Assembly: GCF_004379255.2 (NCBI RefSeq) | Contig: NC_056036.1 | Location: 42,433,576-42,497,575, forward strand | Direction of reading: 5' to 3' | Origin: Salvia splendens | Lineage: Eukaryota; Streptophyta; Magnoliopsida; Lamiales; Lamiaceae | DNA: 64,000 nucleotides | Shown here: piece after piece, positions 47,951 through 58,678 of the stretch | How positions within the stretch are numbered: position 1 is the stretch's first letter | Layout of the letters: each line of letters opens with the position of its first letter | Program-made: the position numbers and the translations under genes | The notes under the pieces: model-generated | Database searches by the model: none | Told to the model about the DNA's origin: nothing | The model's input: only the letters and a program-made list of their open reading frames with translations

Positions 47951-49571
47951 ATCCCCTCCATATATTATATTCATAAACTTACATTATCCACCTAAATTCT
48001 AATGTACTCACAAAACACAATAATCCTCTTTTTTTCTAACTTTTATTTTGTTATCAATTAGTATATTTCTATTTACTAATTTAATTATTGAAATCTTGAA
48101 CAAAAAAACCATTTCGCCTGTATTCGCTCCACGTGCAACGAATAATGACCGTTGATGAGTAATCTGACGGCTGATATTCAAAATGGATGAAACGTAAGCC
48201 TGATAATGATATTTATTGATAATTAACTGTAGTTACTGCCTTAATTGTCGAATACTACATGATAATGATTTATCCATTAAATTGATTTTCGTCCTTAAAA
48301 TCAGAAAATGCCGAATAAATAGAAAACATCCCTTGTATTTTCTCTCTCGTGTCAGAATATTAAAGTGTGACACAGAAAAGAACAATTTTATATTGGATTA
48401 TTCTTATTTGCTATCATGCTATTAATTAACTTTGTAAGTATCTGTCGTCGATACCATATAATATTACCTTGAAATCTATATTTATAAACTCCCTATATAT
48501 ATTACTACTAAATAGGGGAGTTTCACTTTTCAATTTGTAATGTGTTGCAAATCGATTTCAATGGTTGTTTTGTGATAAAAAAAAAATCAAATAACATCAA
48601 GTATGTGAGTACGTTAAATTCAAATTTATTGTACAATTTATATACATTTATCAGTTTGTCACTACCCTACTTGAAACTGGCTAATTAATTGTTGTCTAAA
48701 CAAACGGGAGTAACGTTTATTTTTTAAAAATGCATGTCTTACTATTTATTGTAGAAAATTAATATGCATCTTTAGGAAGCTTATAAGAAATGAATTTAAA
48801 ATAAATAAATTAATTAAAAATATTTAAAATTTTAGCATGCGAAATATTTTTGGCAATAGTAGGGAATGCTGGTCTTGAATTAATAAATACGTATATCAAA
48901 ACTTATTGTTTCCTTTCCCAAATGTTTCAAAATTTTGTCAACATTAGAAAAGTAGACAACGCCCTCGGGAGTATTAAAGTATATTTAACTTAATTAGTTT
49001 TATGATTTTTATTTTACATATGCGTAACTAATTAGTTAAATTTGTGACTGGTCAAGAACAAAATTATAGTTTTTGAAAAAATTATACATGTTAATGGTAG
49101 TAATATTAAACCACATAAATGTAACTAATTAGTTAAACTTGTGACTGGTCTAGAACAAAATTATAGTTTTTGAAAAAATTATACATGTTAATGGTAGTAA
49201 TTTTAAACCACATAAATTAATTTTATATTTTTATCGTTTGTGTAGTGTAGTCTTTCCTTTAATTACAACATACTGTATTATTCAATACGACAATCCAATT
49301 TCTATATTTTATTAATAATCTAAAAAATACTGAAAACCAATTTCGTCTTGTTACGTGGAGTATTTCTTACTTTCTAAATAAACGTGAATTTAATTTTATA
49401 TATCACACAGTCAAACAAAAGCTGTAGAGTCATATACTAAATAAAACATCAAATGTGTAAAATATCAAAATCAGTGAATACTTTTGTATGTATATTTTAC
49501 ATATTTAGACATAGACTGGGAAATTGCTGAAATTTAATGTCACAAGACATTAATTCGCCAGTAACTACATC
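47951..49571. other. AT-rich intergenic region with one tandem repeat
   Basis: It contains the 97-bp tandem duplication at 49024-49217. No gene or element ends were recognised in the rest. Confidence 0.45.
49024..49217. repeat. Tandem duplication, period 97 bp
   Basis: Copies at 49024-49120 and 49121-49217 start GTAACTAATTAGTTAAA and end ACCACATAAAT with only a few differences, so the duplication is recent. Confidence 0.9.
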
Positions 49572-49578
49572 TATAAAA
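49572..49578 (+). promoter_or_regulatory. TATA box of the defensin-like gene
   Basis: TATAAAA in CATCTATAAAATCTATATAC lies 47 bp before the ATG at 49625, a normal distance for a short leader. Confidence 0.55.
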
Positions 49579-49624
49579 TCTATATACACCACTAGTTCAA
49601 AAAAAATAAAAATAAACTAATAAA

Positions 49625-50694
49625 ATGAAGATTTTTAATTATATTATAGTTGGAATCATCCTTCTTTCTGTCGTGCCAGGTATATCCATCTTTGCTTTAA
49701 TCTTTTACACGAAAATACTGTGTCAATTTAATAACTGAAAATTTAAATCAAGTTAGACAATAGTATATCACAACTACTTCAATTAAATCAAAAGGTTTCA
49801 TCGTATGTGTTTTGCAGTCAGATGTTGTTACATTTTTTTTTTATTGTTGTTGGGTTTATTGTGTTGTTTGGTGTTGTCTTAAGAAATTAGAAATAGATAG
49901 TTTTAGTATGAACATTTGTGTTGTGGGTGGCACTTACATATCATCTTTGTTTTGTCATTGTTGGTGTGTTTTTTTTCTATAAAAATTATAATAATACTAC
50001 TCTCTAAAGTCGTGCAGCCAGATCTAGTATAACAACGAAATGAGATGAAGATTAATGTTGTCACGCTGATAGGAACCATGGCATTTCAATTGAATACCAC
50101 CCCACATGGTGACTTATGGCTAGATGACGCAATTACAGGCTCGCATGCCCTGTAGTCTGAAGTGTCATATGGGCTAAAGCCACCAGGTGGGCGCGGTACT
50201 TCAATTGAAATGACATGGTTGCTATTAGCGTGACAACATTAATCTTCATCTCGTTTCGTTGTTCTGCCGAATTTGGTTGCATGACTTTAGAGAACAATGC
50301 TATGATTTTTACCGAATCTGGTTAATCATCTTTCCTTTGTTGTTTGAGCACTTCTGTTTCATAAAAGATACTCCCTTTTTTAACAATGTTTATGTTTATA
50401 ACTACACTTGTGATCTAGTCATAACAATCCTAATATTTGTGATTAATTATGCAATACGTGGGACAAAATTTTGAATATTTATGAGGTAATAATAATAAAT
50501 TTGCAGGTGATTTTGGAGAGCATTGCACACTTGATCTTACAACTGATTGCTCATTGGGATCAGCCCAATCATGCCAACCAATTTGCTACTATTTTATCAG
50601 TGAACGAAGACTTAAGAGTGTTCAATGTAGAGGTGATAAATTGTACAATGGTGAAACATATTGTAGATGTAATTATACATCCAATGCGTGCTAA
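49625..50694 (+). CDS. Defensin-like (DEFL) secreted cysteine-rich peptide, 80 aa
   Basis: Two exons, 49625-49679 and 50507-50694, with CCAG|GTATAT and TTTGCAG|GTGATT borders, phase 1. Exon 1 encodes a hydrophobic signal peptide (MKIFNYIIVGIILLSVV); exon 2 encodes a mature part of about 61 residues. Eight cysteines lie at 25, 33, 41, 45, 59, 71, 73 and 80, spaced C-x7-C-x7-C-x3-C-x13-C-x11-C-x-C-x6-C, with the CxxxC and CxC of the cysteine-stabilised alpha-beta fold. A signal-peptide exon plus a mature exon split at the cleavage region is the classic gene structure of plant DEFL/LCR/SCR-like peptides. Members act in defence or in cell-cell signalling, for example pollen-pistil; this one's role is unknown. 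The 827-bp intron holds a Mutator-like foldback element. Expression is not shown by sequence. Confidence 0.82.
50001..50293. mobile_element. Mutator-like foldback MITE with roughly 95-bp terminal inverted repeats
   Basis: It starts TCTCTAAAGTCGTGCAGCC; in inverse the right end reads TCTCTAAAGTCATGCAACC. Complementarity continues inward through AACAACGAAATGAGATGAAG and ATTAATGTTGTCACGCT to TTTCAATTGAA. Nine-bp flanks ATAATACTA and ACAATGCTA match at seven positions, fitting an old Mutator-type target duplication. It lies in the intron of the defensin-like gene. Confidence 0.72.
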
Positions 50695-51580
50695 TTAATT
50701 TTTTTCTTCACAAATAAAATACTAACAATTTGAATAAGCCATGTAAAATATTGATGTTCTCATTTTGAAGATTATGATATTCAATCTATATAATTGTATA
50801 AACAAAATATGAATCGATCGTGGCTCGTTTTTTTTTCATGGAATTCTCTAGATATATATACTGATTATACAAAATAATTTAATCAGTAAGTAAGTAACTT
50901 TGTTATTAAATCATTCTTAGTAATTGTTTGAAATTGGTGGGTCATTCGTCCAATCATGATTGATTAATTCTCACTTCTGAAGCTTCTGTTAACTTTTAAT
51001 GTTTGTATTTGTCATTTATCATTTGTCAATCACAATAATTGTAATAGTGAATGTTCACATTGATTAATATCCATATTCATCCATAAAATTAATATATTTT
51101 TTAATTTTGATTTATCTATCAAAATTGGTCTTATTTTTATTTTCTTGTTTATTGAGTGTGTGACAACGCTATTAGTTAAATTGTCAGTACCTATTTTAAA
51201 ATCTAATGGAGTATAATTCAGAGGAAAGTGTAGTCCAGAGTATTGAATGTACAATAAAAAATTTCAAAACTATTTGATAGATATAATAGTTAAAATGTAC
51301 TGTAGTATTTTTTTTTTAAATAATGTCAAAAAGCATCTAATTGAATAAAATATTTGGACACATAATCATTCCACTAACATGGTTTTTTCAGATAAAGAGA
51401 AATTAAATGATTTAAAGAAGGAACCGGAAAATACAAAAGGAAAAAAATAATAATAAAAATATCCCATGATATTTGGATACAAAATCATTTCAGCATAACA
51501 TGGCTTGTTTTAGATTAGGAAAATTTGGAAAATATTTAAAAAGGAAGAGAGATGTCTGTGACATGACATTGTTACGTATC
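50695..51580. other. 3' flank of the defensin-like gene
   Basis: AT-rich sequence, probably with the 3'UTR just after 50694. No gene or repeat recognised up to the SINE. Confidence 0.45.
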
Positions 51581-51598
51581 AAAGAAAAAGAATAAAGT

Positions 51599-51837
51599 GC
51601 CCGCACGGGCTTAACTCAGTTGGTTCCTGGGTGGTAGATTGTCCCTAAGCAGACAGGATCGAATGCTGGCAGCCGCAGTGTGGGAGTTTCACCACTGTGG
51701 TGGCTCCTTGTGTGCTGGTTACCAGTGTAAGTTCCTCCCACCTAATGGGCCGCTGAGGTACCGTGTTTGAACCCCTCCATAGCGATGTCGGGCCGGGTTA
51801 TGGGGGCGCCTGGGGTGAGCGAATCACCTTTGTCCCT
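51599..51837 (+). mobile_element. tRNA-derived SINE, 239 bp
   Basis: The head has a Pol III box A-like TTAACTCAGTTGG at about 51611 and a box B-like GGATCGAATGC at about 51657. The element is flanked by a perfect 18-bp duplication AAAGAAAAAGAATAAAGT (51581-51598 and 51838-51855), typical of LINE-assisted insertion. It ends TTTGTCCCT with no poly(A) tail, as in the plant Au-type SINEs. It has no coding capacity. Confidence 0.92.
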
Positions 51838-51855
51838 AAAGAAAAAGAATAAAGT

Positions 51856-52421
51856 TAAGTTTGGGTCCTATGCATATCACCTTTTATTGATTGGTGATAT
51901 AATATAATTCGATTTATTTTACCTTTAAAATTTATCTTCAAGACTAGAAAATACCAATTTATATATGAGCACTAAAAATGACCTTTCATCACCAATAAAA
52001 GTTTAAAAATAAAGAAAAGTTTATATTAAAAAGGAAAACAAAAAAGACCAAAATTAACTAAGGAAATTTTTTTTTACTCCATATATTGAGTACTAAGAAT
52101 AAAAGATTAAAACTTACGAGAATAAAAAAGGACCAATTCACGTACTCTTTACTCTTTAGTAAAGTAGGAAAATAAAAATTTATATATGTAGTGCTAAAAA
52201 TTTCTCAAAATAAGTTTTTTAATTCGAAGATTATAAATGAACTTTAGTCGTGAAAAACAAAAAGCATGCAGCTTTAAAAAGGAAAATAATAGTAATTAAT
52301 ATGAAAAAGACCAATTTACATTATGCAAAAAAGAGTATATATGTATGGAGAGTAATAGAAATGAAATTTAGTTTAAAATTAGGATATAAAATAATAAAAA
52401 ATAAAAGAAAAAACGAAATAA
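51856..52421. other. AT-rich spacer between SINE and tRNA gene
   Basis: Low-complexity AT-rich sequence. No gene or element end seen. The T-rich tract of the minus strand just below 52422 can serve as Pol III terminator for the tRNA. Confidence 0.45.
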
Positions 52422-52493
52422 TGCCCCCATGCAGGATCGAACTACAGACCTTCAGTTTACAAGACTGACGCTCTACCACTGAGCTATAGGGGC
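52422..52493 (-). tRNA. tRNA-Thr (anticodon UGU)
   Basis: The 72-nt minus-strand cloverleaf is complete. The acceptor stem is GCCCCTA with TGGGGGC, discriminator A; the D arm is AGCTCAGTGGTAGAGCG (box A); the anticodon stem-loop is TCAGT-CTTGTAA-ACTGA with anticodon TGT; the T arm is TGTAG-TTCGATC-CTGCA (box B). CCA is not encoded and T runs follow, as for nuclear Pol III genes. It does not look like plastid trnT-UGU. It sits 135 bp upstream of prefoldin 5 in opposite orientation. Confidence 0.95.
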
Positions 52494-52628
52494 AACTTAT
52501 TTTTCAATTTATTATAATTATATTTAGCAGAATGAGTTAAAAAAATATTACTCCTTATATTTAACTTTTAAGTCTGTGGAATTGACGGAGGAGAAGAAAT
52601 TCAATTCAATTCGCAGCGGCGAGAAAAA

Positions 52629-55337
52629 ATGGCGGCGACACCGCGCATGGAGCTGGAGAAGATGAGCGTGGAGCATCTGAGGGGATTGAAGGAGCAGGTC
52701 GATATGGAGGTAAATCTACTCCAGGACAGTCTCAACAATCTCCGCTCCGCCAATTCCCGCCTCGAGAATGCCTCCGCCGCCCTCCACGACCTCTCCGTCC
52801 GCCCCCGAGGTCGGTGGATCTACGATTCGTAGTGAATGTGGATTTTGACAGTCTGATGTTTTATTTTACTGTTTTTCCGCCAGGGAAGAAGATGCTGGTG
52901 CCGTTGACGGCGTCGCTTTACGTGCCGGGGAAGCTGGATGATGCGGAGAAGGTTTTGGTGGACGTAGGAACCGGTTACTTCATTGAGGTTAGCGCCGCTG
53001 TCTATTGCTCAATTGATGTATCGTTGTTTATGGTTTTTTTGTTTTCTGGAGATTAGGATTGCGTTTCGAGCCCTAATTTTTGGAGTTGTTTAACTAGTTA
53101 GCCTTGCACTGTTGCACATCACAATTTTTGTAGTGGCGGATCTCTTTTTTATGATCCGAGCAGTTGAAGTTGTGATTTGTCTCTGATGGGTATGCTACGT
53201 GATGCAGACATGAGTATGTGTAAATGTGAATGTTTTGTATAGAGAAGGCTTGTGGGGAAATGACTTTTGTGTGTTTATAGCTGGAAATTCGAACGAACTC
53301 GTCCAGTTCTATATGAATGATACATGTGTGAATTTATGAGGTTTTATTATGATCTGAGCAATTGAAGTTGTGATTTGTCTCTCCGGGTATGCTGCATAAT
53401 GCAGACACTGTATATGTAAGTGTGAAAGTTTTGTGTAGAGAAGGCTTGTGAGGAATGGCTTTTGTGTGTTTATAGCTGGAAATTTGAACTTAATCGTCCA
53501 GTTATATATGTATGATACATGTGTGAAATGTAAGTTGATAGCCGTTGGGAATTGTCAACAATCGTTATGGTGGTTTAATGGCATAAAGGTAATGCGGCCT
53601 TTTGGGTTTAAAAAAGCTTTAGCTTCTGAATGAATTTAATAGGATATTGCGTAAGGGGTGATCCTGGCTCAGTTTTGAGTATACACATCTTATAGTGAGG
53701 GTAGAAAGGGGTGGGAAATAGCAACTCTGTTGAGATTATTGTGTAAACTCTTGACGATGCATGGTCCTTTACTTATAAAGTCAGAGATGCTGCTTCTTTT
53801 GGTTTATATTCTTAACATATTTTAATAGCACCTTTTTTTTTCTCATCCACGGATTCATCATGTTTACCCATGTTAATATGTTTACAACGGTGAAAGCATG
53901 AATCTACTGCACCAGGCTTCGCAGTGTGCTGTATTGTTCTCGGAAATTCATGGGTTTTGATGGACATATACTCTATGAGTTTCATTTTCTACTTTTGATA
54001 GGATTAAAGTACTTCTAAAATTCACATGGGTTAACACACTTGCTAAATGCTATCACTTTTCAAAAAATTATAAGATGACGATCTTTATAGCTAAGACTTT
54101 GTGAAGTTGGTCTAGGTCCTTATGTTTGATTCAAGAAGTAGTAGTCTCTAGTCCTGCCCACTGCTCTGTCGATTTGCTTACCAATTTGTACTCTTTGATA
54201 TCATCTGTCCTTGCATTATTTCTTAAGACAAATCCCCGACTAATAGTAATTTTAGTGGCTGGTTTGTCTTTAATTTTAATATTTTGTTGATTGAAGTCCT
54301 AAGTATGCTGATGTTTCAATCTATGTAGAAAACTATGGTAGAAGGCAAAGATTATTGCGAGCGTAAAATTGCTCTGCTGAAGTCGAATTATGATCAACTT
54401 CTCGAGGTATATGTTCTGGAACTCACCTCATTTTTTAGATGTTAGTATCTGTTACACGGTTTTCTTATTTATTCCCCGGTCTTGGAATTGAAAACTTACT
54501 CAAGGTTTGTGGTTGGAAGCTGGAACACACTCTTAATATTGTGTCCTTTTTTTCTTTACTCTACCTTGAGATGAGAGTTTTTCCTAATATTTTGACTTAG
54601 CAACTTCTCTTGCTTCTGCATTTTGAATAGCTTGACATCCATAAGAAATTTAGGAGAAAAAAAAACTAGAGCAATGTACATTTTACACATGGAATCTCAC
54701 CTTAAGGACATTCTCTCTTCTTGAAACCTAAAGATTAGTCGGTAAAGTAGAAGCAAGACTATAACTATTTTTTTTGAAAATCAGTCCATTTGGTTATCAT
54801 TAAATATCAGAGACCTACAATATTGAGGCACCTGTTAGTGACACGGAAATCTTTTCTAGTCCCAGTGTGCTGAAGATGGGCCAAAATTATCAGGACTTTC
54901 ATTCTATGAACCATTATCTAGTGTAAAATATTTGTGACTGAAAACTTATGGGGAATGTGCCACTTTTGAATTTCGAAGAATATTGTCTCTTATGCTCGTG
55001 CTAACAATTCTCCTCTTGTTAGCACTCCCAGTGTGCCGATTTTATTCATGAATGTTGTACATTACATTGAGATGTAATGCTCTTATACAAGTATCAAAAC
55101 AAAGTTAGCGTTGCAAAACATAGTGTTAGACTGTAGACATGTTATTAGATTTCAGACTACAGGTGAGCAATAGGAGCCTATACTATATACTGTTATTTTC
55201 GAACAATTTCCAATGCAATCGATAACTGGTCATATAAATGAAATGAAATGCAGGTGACCGCCAAAAAGAGAAGTATCGCAGACGAAGCGGGAGCTATTTT
55301 ACAAGCAAAGTTGAAGCAGTTGGCCCCCTCACAGTAA
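52629..55337 (+). CDS. PFD5: Prefoldin subunit 5
   Basis: Alpha-type subunit of the hexameric prefoldin co-chaperone that hands nascent tubulin and actin to the CCT chaperonin. Four exons, 52629-52809, 52884-52987, 54329-54406 and 55254-55337, give 148 aa, the normal length. Two coiled-coil helices (about 8-58 from [19 protein letters not shown], and about 96-142 with [20 protein letters not shown]) flank the beta-hairpin core [14 protein letters not shown] and [12 protein letters not shown]. All splice sites are GT-AG and in phase. Intron 2 (1341 bp) contains a tandem duplication. I recall the Arabidopsis orthologue as At5g23290. Confidence 0.96.
53145..53533. repeat. Tandem duplication in prefoldin 5 intron 2, period about 195 bp
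   Basis: Copies at about 53145-53338 and 53341-53533 share ATGATC-GAGCA-TTGAAGTTGTG, AGAGAAGGCTTGTG and TTTTGTGTGTTTATAGCTGG, with around 15 percent differences by eye. It is non-coding. Confidence 0.85.
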
Positions 55338-56226
55338 TTTAATCTAATTTTAACATCTTAGTATTTGCTATATTTGCATTTGTGTTGATAGGAAGAGGAT
55401 TTAGAGGGGTTTTTTAAATGAATATTACTGTTTTGTAATCGAACTCGTTTGTTGTGCTCTTGATATGTATAATTATCATCCTCATCTGTCTCAGCTGCAG
55501 CCATTGGATCGGTTTCAGCCTGAGAACTTCTCTAGTTCCTCTTTTATTTTATTAACGATTTCAAATGAATCCTCAAAAATCGTAAGTTGACAATATTTTT
55601 TGTGTACTAGAAAATCACTTTTCGTCTAGGGTCATTTTTGGGATGTTACTTCTCGGTTTTGGCACGGGATGCATGTGTAGCGCTTGAGATCCTATCTGTG
55701 TCGATATGATTCTTGAAATTAGTTATTTTTCTCATGTTAGAGATATATGAAAGGAAACCTTATATTGGTGTGACATCACATGTGCAAGCTTTTATAATTG
55801 AGTGTATGTGTTAGGACTTAGAACCACATTAACATGCTTTAACTTGCTATGTATTGGTACATAACTTTAACATGCTTTTAAATCTCTTTTTTCCAATTTT
55901 CTTCATTACCCTCGATTCCAATATTACTAGGGATTGAATTGGATTGTGAACGATGGTGAATCTGCCTAGGTAAAGAGGAAATTAGATAAAGATTTGTCTT
56001 CTTTTAATGATCATGAATTTCTTAGTGAATTAGAAAACAAAGAGAGAATAAAACTCACAATTCGATTTATGATAAAGATGTTAAGGTTCTAAAAACGTTT
56101 TTACATGGTCCTATCAATAGGCAAAGGAACAATTTTTGGCCTCTGCGGCATGAAAACATACACGAAAGTAAGGCGGTTAACGTTTAAAATTCGCGTTAAA
56201 CGAACGAAGGACGGGCATGTTCATCG
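55338..56226. other. Convergent 3' flanks of prefoldin 5 and the PPR gene
   Basis: Both genes end toward this region. AT-rich; it should contain both polyadenylation regions. Nothing else recognised. Confidence 0.5.
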
Positions 56227-58254
56227 TTAATTTTTAGCCAAAGCAAGGACTGAACTCAGTTTTTCGAACTTCTCAGCCTCCTCCGTTCGGCCTACACGGC
56301 TCAGAAGGCCAACTATGGTACTGTAGTGCTCTTCAGATGCTGCGATTTTGTATCTCCGAGTCATCAAAGTAAAGACCCTCGTTGCATCATCCGCAAAACC
56401 ACCCTGCTCGCAAGCATGTAGGACCGCTTTGAACGTGAACTCGTTGGGTGAAAAACCATCTGATACCATCTTGTCAAAGACATGTATAGCTTCTTCATAG
56501 TGACCACTGCATCCATAAGCCTCAATGATGGCAGTCCAAGTTATCGGCCCTTTAACACGAATGGCCTCAAAAGCCGACTTAGCCTTGTCAATGGCGCCCC
56601 AGCTTCCATACATACGAACAGTTTCAGCAGAAACACGAGGGACAGAGGCAAAGTCCTTCTTCACAGCGTGCCCGTGGATTTCTTTTCCGTGTTTTTGAGC
56701 CTTGAGCTGGCTACAGACACGCATCACTCTTGCTATCGTGACTGAGTCTGGCCTGTGCTCGGATAACTGCATTGCTCGGAAGATATCAATTGCCTCGTGC
56801 AGGCGTTGGCATTCTATGTAGCTTTCGATCATGGCAGTCCACGCGATCACATTCATCCTCTCCATGTTATCAAACACCCTTAAGCAATAGTCTAAAACAC
56901 CACACTTGGAGTACATCATCATCAGAGACGTTGCTACTGAAACTCCTCGCCCGAATCCATTCTTGATCGCGTAAGAGTGGATTTCCTTCCCTTGCTTCAA
57001 CGCACGCAGTTTTCCACAAACTGGAAGAACTGTAGCGATTGTGGCGAGGTCAGGTTTGAACCCTTCTTGTTGCATCCAGATGACGGATCTCAGTGCCTGC
57101 TCGAGCCTCCCATTCGCAACGTAACCTGATAGAAGAGCAGTCCACGAAACGATGCTTCTCTCCGCTGTACCATAAAACACCTTTCTCCCTGAAACCATAT
57201 CCCCACACTTGCAATACATATCAATCAGTCCGGACTGAATAAACGGGAGGTTTGAGTAATCCTTGGTCTTAACCACGTACGCGTGAACCTCTCGTCCTAT
57301 TTTCCGTGCAGACACTTCTCCTATCACCGAAAGAATGCTAGTCAATATAACAGAGTTAACTGCAATCCCCTCCTCCACCATCCACCTAGTGTACACCAAT
57401 GCCTCTCTTTGCAACTTATTATGCGCGAAACCCGCTATCATCGCTCCCCACATCACGACATCCCTCTCCTCGACCTCCTCAAACACGCTACACGCGAGCT
57501 TAACCTTGCCACACTTGAAATACATATCAATCAAGCTAGTCCTAACTATAACATCCTCCAAAAAACCATTCTTGATCAACAATCCATGAGTCTTCAACCC
57601 TTGGCGAAGCGCCCGATTCCCTCCCAAGCTCTTGATCAAGCAAGAGAAGCTATACGCATTCATCTCCACGCCAGCAGCACGCATTTCATTGAACGAACCC
57701 AACACTTCGCGATGATTATGCCTCCCCAAAACCACGCTACCCCTAAGCAGCGCGTTCCAGGGATAAACGCTGGAAACGCGCATATCGCCAAACACCTTCT
57801 TCGCATCCTCAATCGAGCCACAGCCTGCATACATGTGAACCAGCCTCGTCTGCAAGAATTCATTCCCTTCAAGGCTGTTTATCCTAATGTGCGTATGCAC
57901 TCGTCTTGCTGCCTCTATCGACTTCGCCCTCAGGCACGCGGCGATGAGGGCGGAGAACGTCGTGGCGTTGGTGGGGATGCCGCGGCGGTCCATGTAGTCC
58001 AACAGGCTGAGGGCTTGTTCAAGCTTGTTCTCTTTTGCAAGCTTTTGGATGTCTCTGTAAACGACATGAGGGTTTTTTCTGTGGAGTGGTACAAAGCTTT
58101 GGGATGATGGGCTCTTTCTATTGGAGGTTTTCGATTTCTTTGGAGGGAAAACCGGTGATGGCGATGCTTTGATTTTGAAGGAAACGTTTTTTAAAGGGAT
58201 TTGATGGAAAGGGTGAGGTTTGGAGGTGAGGTTGCAGCTGCTCAGCCCCTCCAT
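56227..58254 (-). CDS. PLS-class pentatricopeptide repeat protein, probably chloroplast
   Basis: Intronless minus-strand gene of 675 aa. The first 60 residues are Ser/Lys/Pro-rich (FKIKASPSPVFPPKKSK) and fit a plastid transit peptide. From about 75 onward it consists of tandem PPR motifs of 31-36 residues, for example TFSALIAACLRAKSIEAARR, LVHMYAGCGSIEDAKKVFGD, SLIDMYFKCGKVKLACSVFE and TAMIESYIECQRLHEAIDIF. The E/DYW editing domain is missing; the protein ends after an E-like segment (VGLLSRVGRTEEAEKFEKLS). PPR proteins bind organellar RNA sequence-specifically for editing, stability or translation. The closest Arabidopsis protein from memory is At1g71460. The start is supported by the transit peptide and the lack of an upstream in-frame ATG. 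Confidence 0.94.
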   Translation of the reverse strand: MEGLSSCNLTSKPHPFHQIPLKNVSFKIKASPSPVFPPKKSKTSNRKSPSSQSFVPLHRKNPHVVYRDIQKLAKENKLEQALSLLDYMDRRGIPTNATTFSALIAACLRAKSIEAARRVHTHIRINSLEGNEFLQTRLVHMYAGCGSIEDAKKVFGDMRVSSVYPWNALLRGSVVLGRHNHREVLGSFNEMRAAGVEMNAYSFSCLIKSLGGNRALRQGLKTHGLLIKNGFLEDVIVRTSLIDMYFKCGKVKLACSVFEEVEERDVVMWGAMIAGFAHNKLQREALVYTRWMVEEGIAVNSVILTSILSVIGEVSARKIGREVHAYVVKTKDYSNLPFIQSGLIDMYCKCGDMVSGRKVFYGTAERSIVSWTALLSGYVANGRLEQALRSVIWMQQEGFKPDLATIATVLPVCGKLRALKQGKEIHSYAIKNGFGRGVSVATSLMMMYSKCGVLDYCLRVFDNMERMNVIAWTAMIESYIECQRLHEAIDIFRAMQLSEHRPDSVTIARVMRVCSQLKAQKHGKEIHGHAVKKDFASVPRVSAETVRMYGSWGAIDKAKSAFEAIRVKGPITWTAIIEAYGCSGHYEEAIHVFDKMVSDGFSPNEFTFKAVLHACEQGGFADDATRVFTLMTRRYKIAASEEHYSTIVGLLSRVGRTEEAEKFEKLSSVLALAKN

Positions 58255-58533
58255 TGATCTTCTTCAGCAATTCATCTGCAAAAAGAGTAAAAATCAAGAC
58301 TTCATTTATAAAGGTGCAGACGATTGAGGCATTTTATCGAATAGGTGATGCGCAAACGACAAATGGTGGAATTGTGTACATTTTATTGAGAATTGAAGGG
58401 TTTGCTGACCAGAATTTACAGGAAGGTGGGGTGGTTTGACGGCGGCGGCTGACAGTGGTCTGTTTTTCTGGTGAGCGGTCAGTCATGGGGGATTTGGAAG
58501 AAGATAACTCGATTTTCAATATTTGATTGAGAG

Positions 58534-58604
58534 ATATAAATATAAATATAAATATAAATATAAATATAAATATAAATATAAATATAAATATAAATATAAA
58601 TAAA
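58534..58604. repeat. (ATAAAT)n microsatellite, about 11-12 units
   Basis: A near-perfect hexanucleotide repeat 280 bp upstream of the PPR start, within its likely promoter. Length variation between individuals is likely. Confidence 0.95.
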
Positions 58605-58678
58605 GTGTCTTTGATTAAGTTCAATTTGTAAAAAGGGTAAACTTATCCGATATGGAAAATAAATAATGTTACTCCTAG

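Noticed and set aside
52422..52493. Possible plastid DNA insertion carrying trnT
   Set aside because: The cloverleaf does not resemble plastid trnT-UGU as I know it, and the flanks show no plastid genes.
57283..58107. 274-codon open frame on the plus strand
   Set aside because: It is antisense to the PPR gene at 56227-58254, whose tandem repeats explain the open antisense frame; no family resemblance.
58534..58604. Hexanucleotide array considered as interstitial telomere repeat
   Set aside because: The unit is ATAAAT, not TTTAGGG or a known variant.
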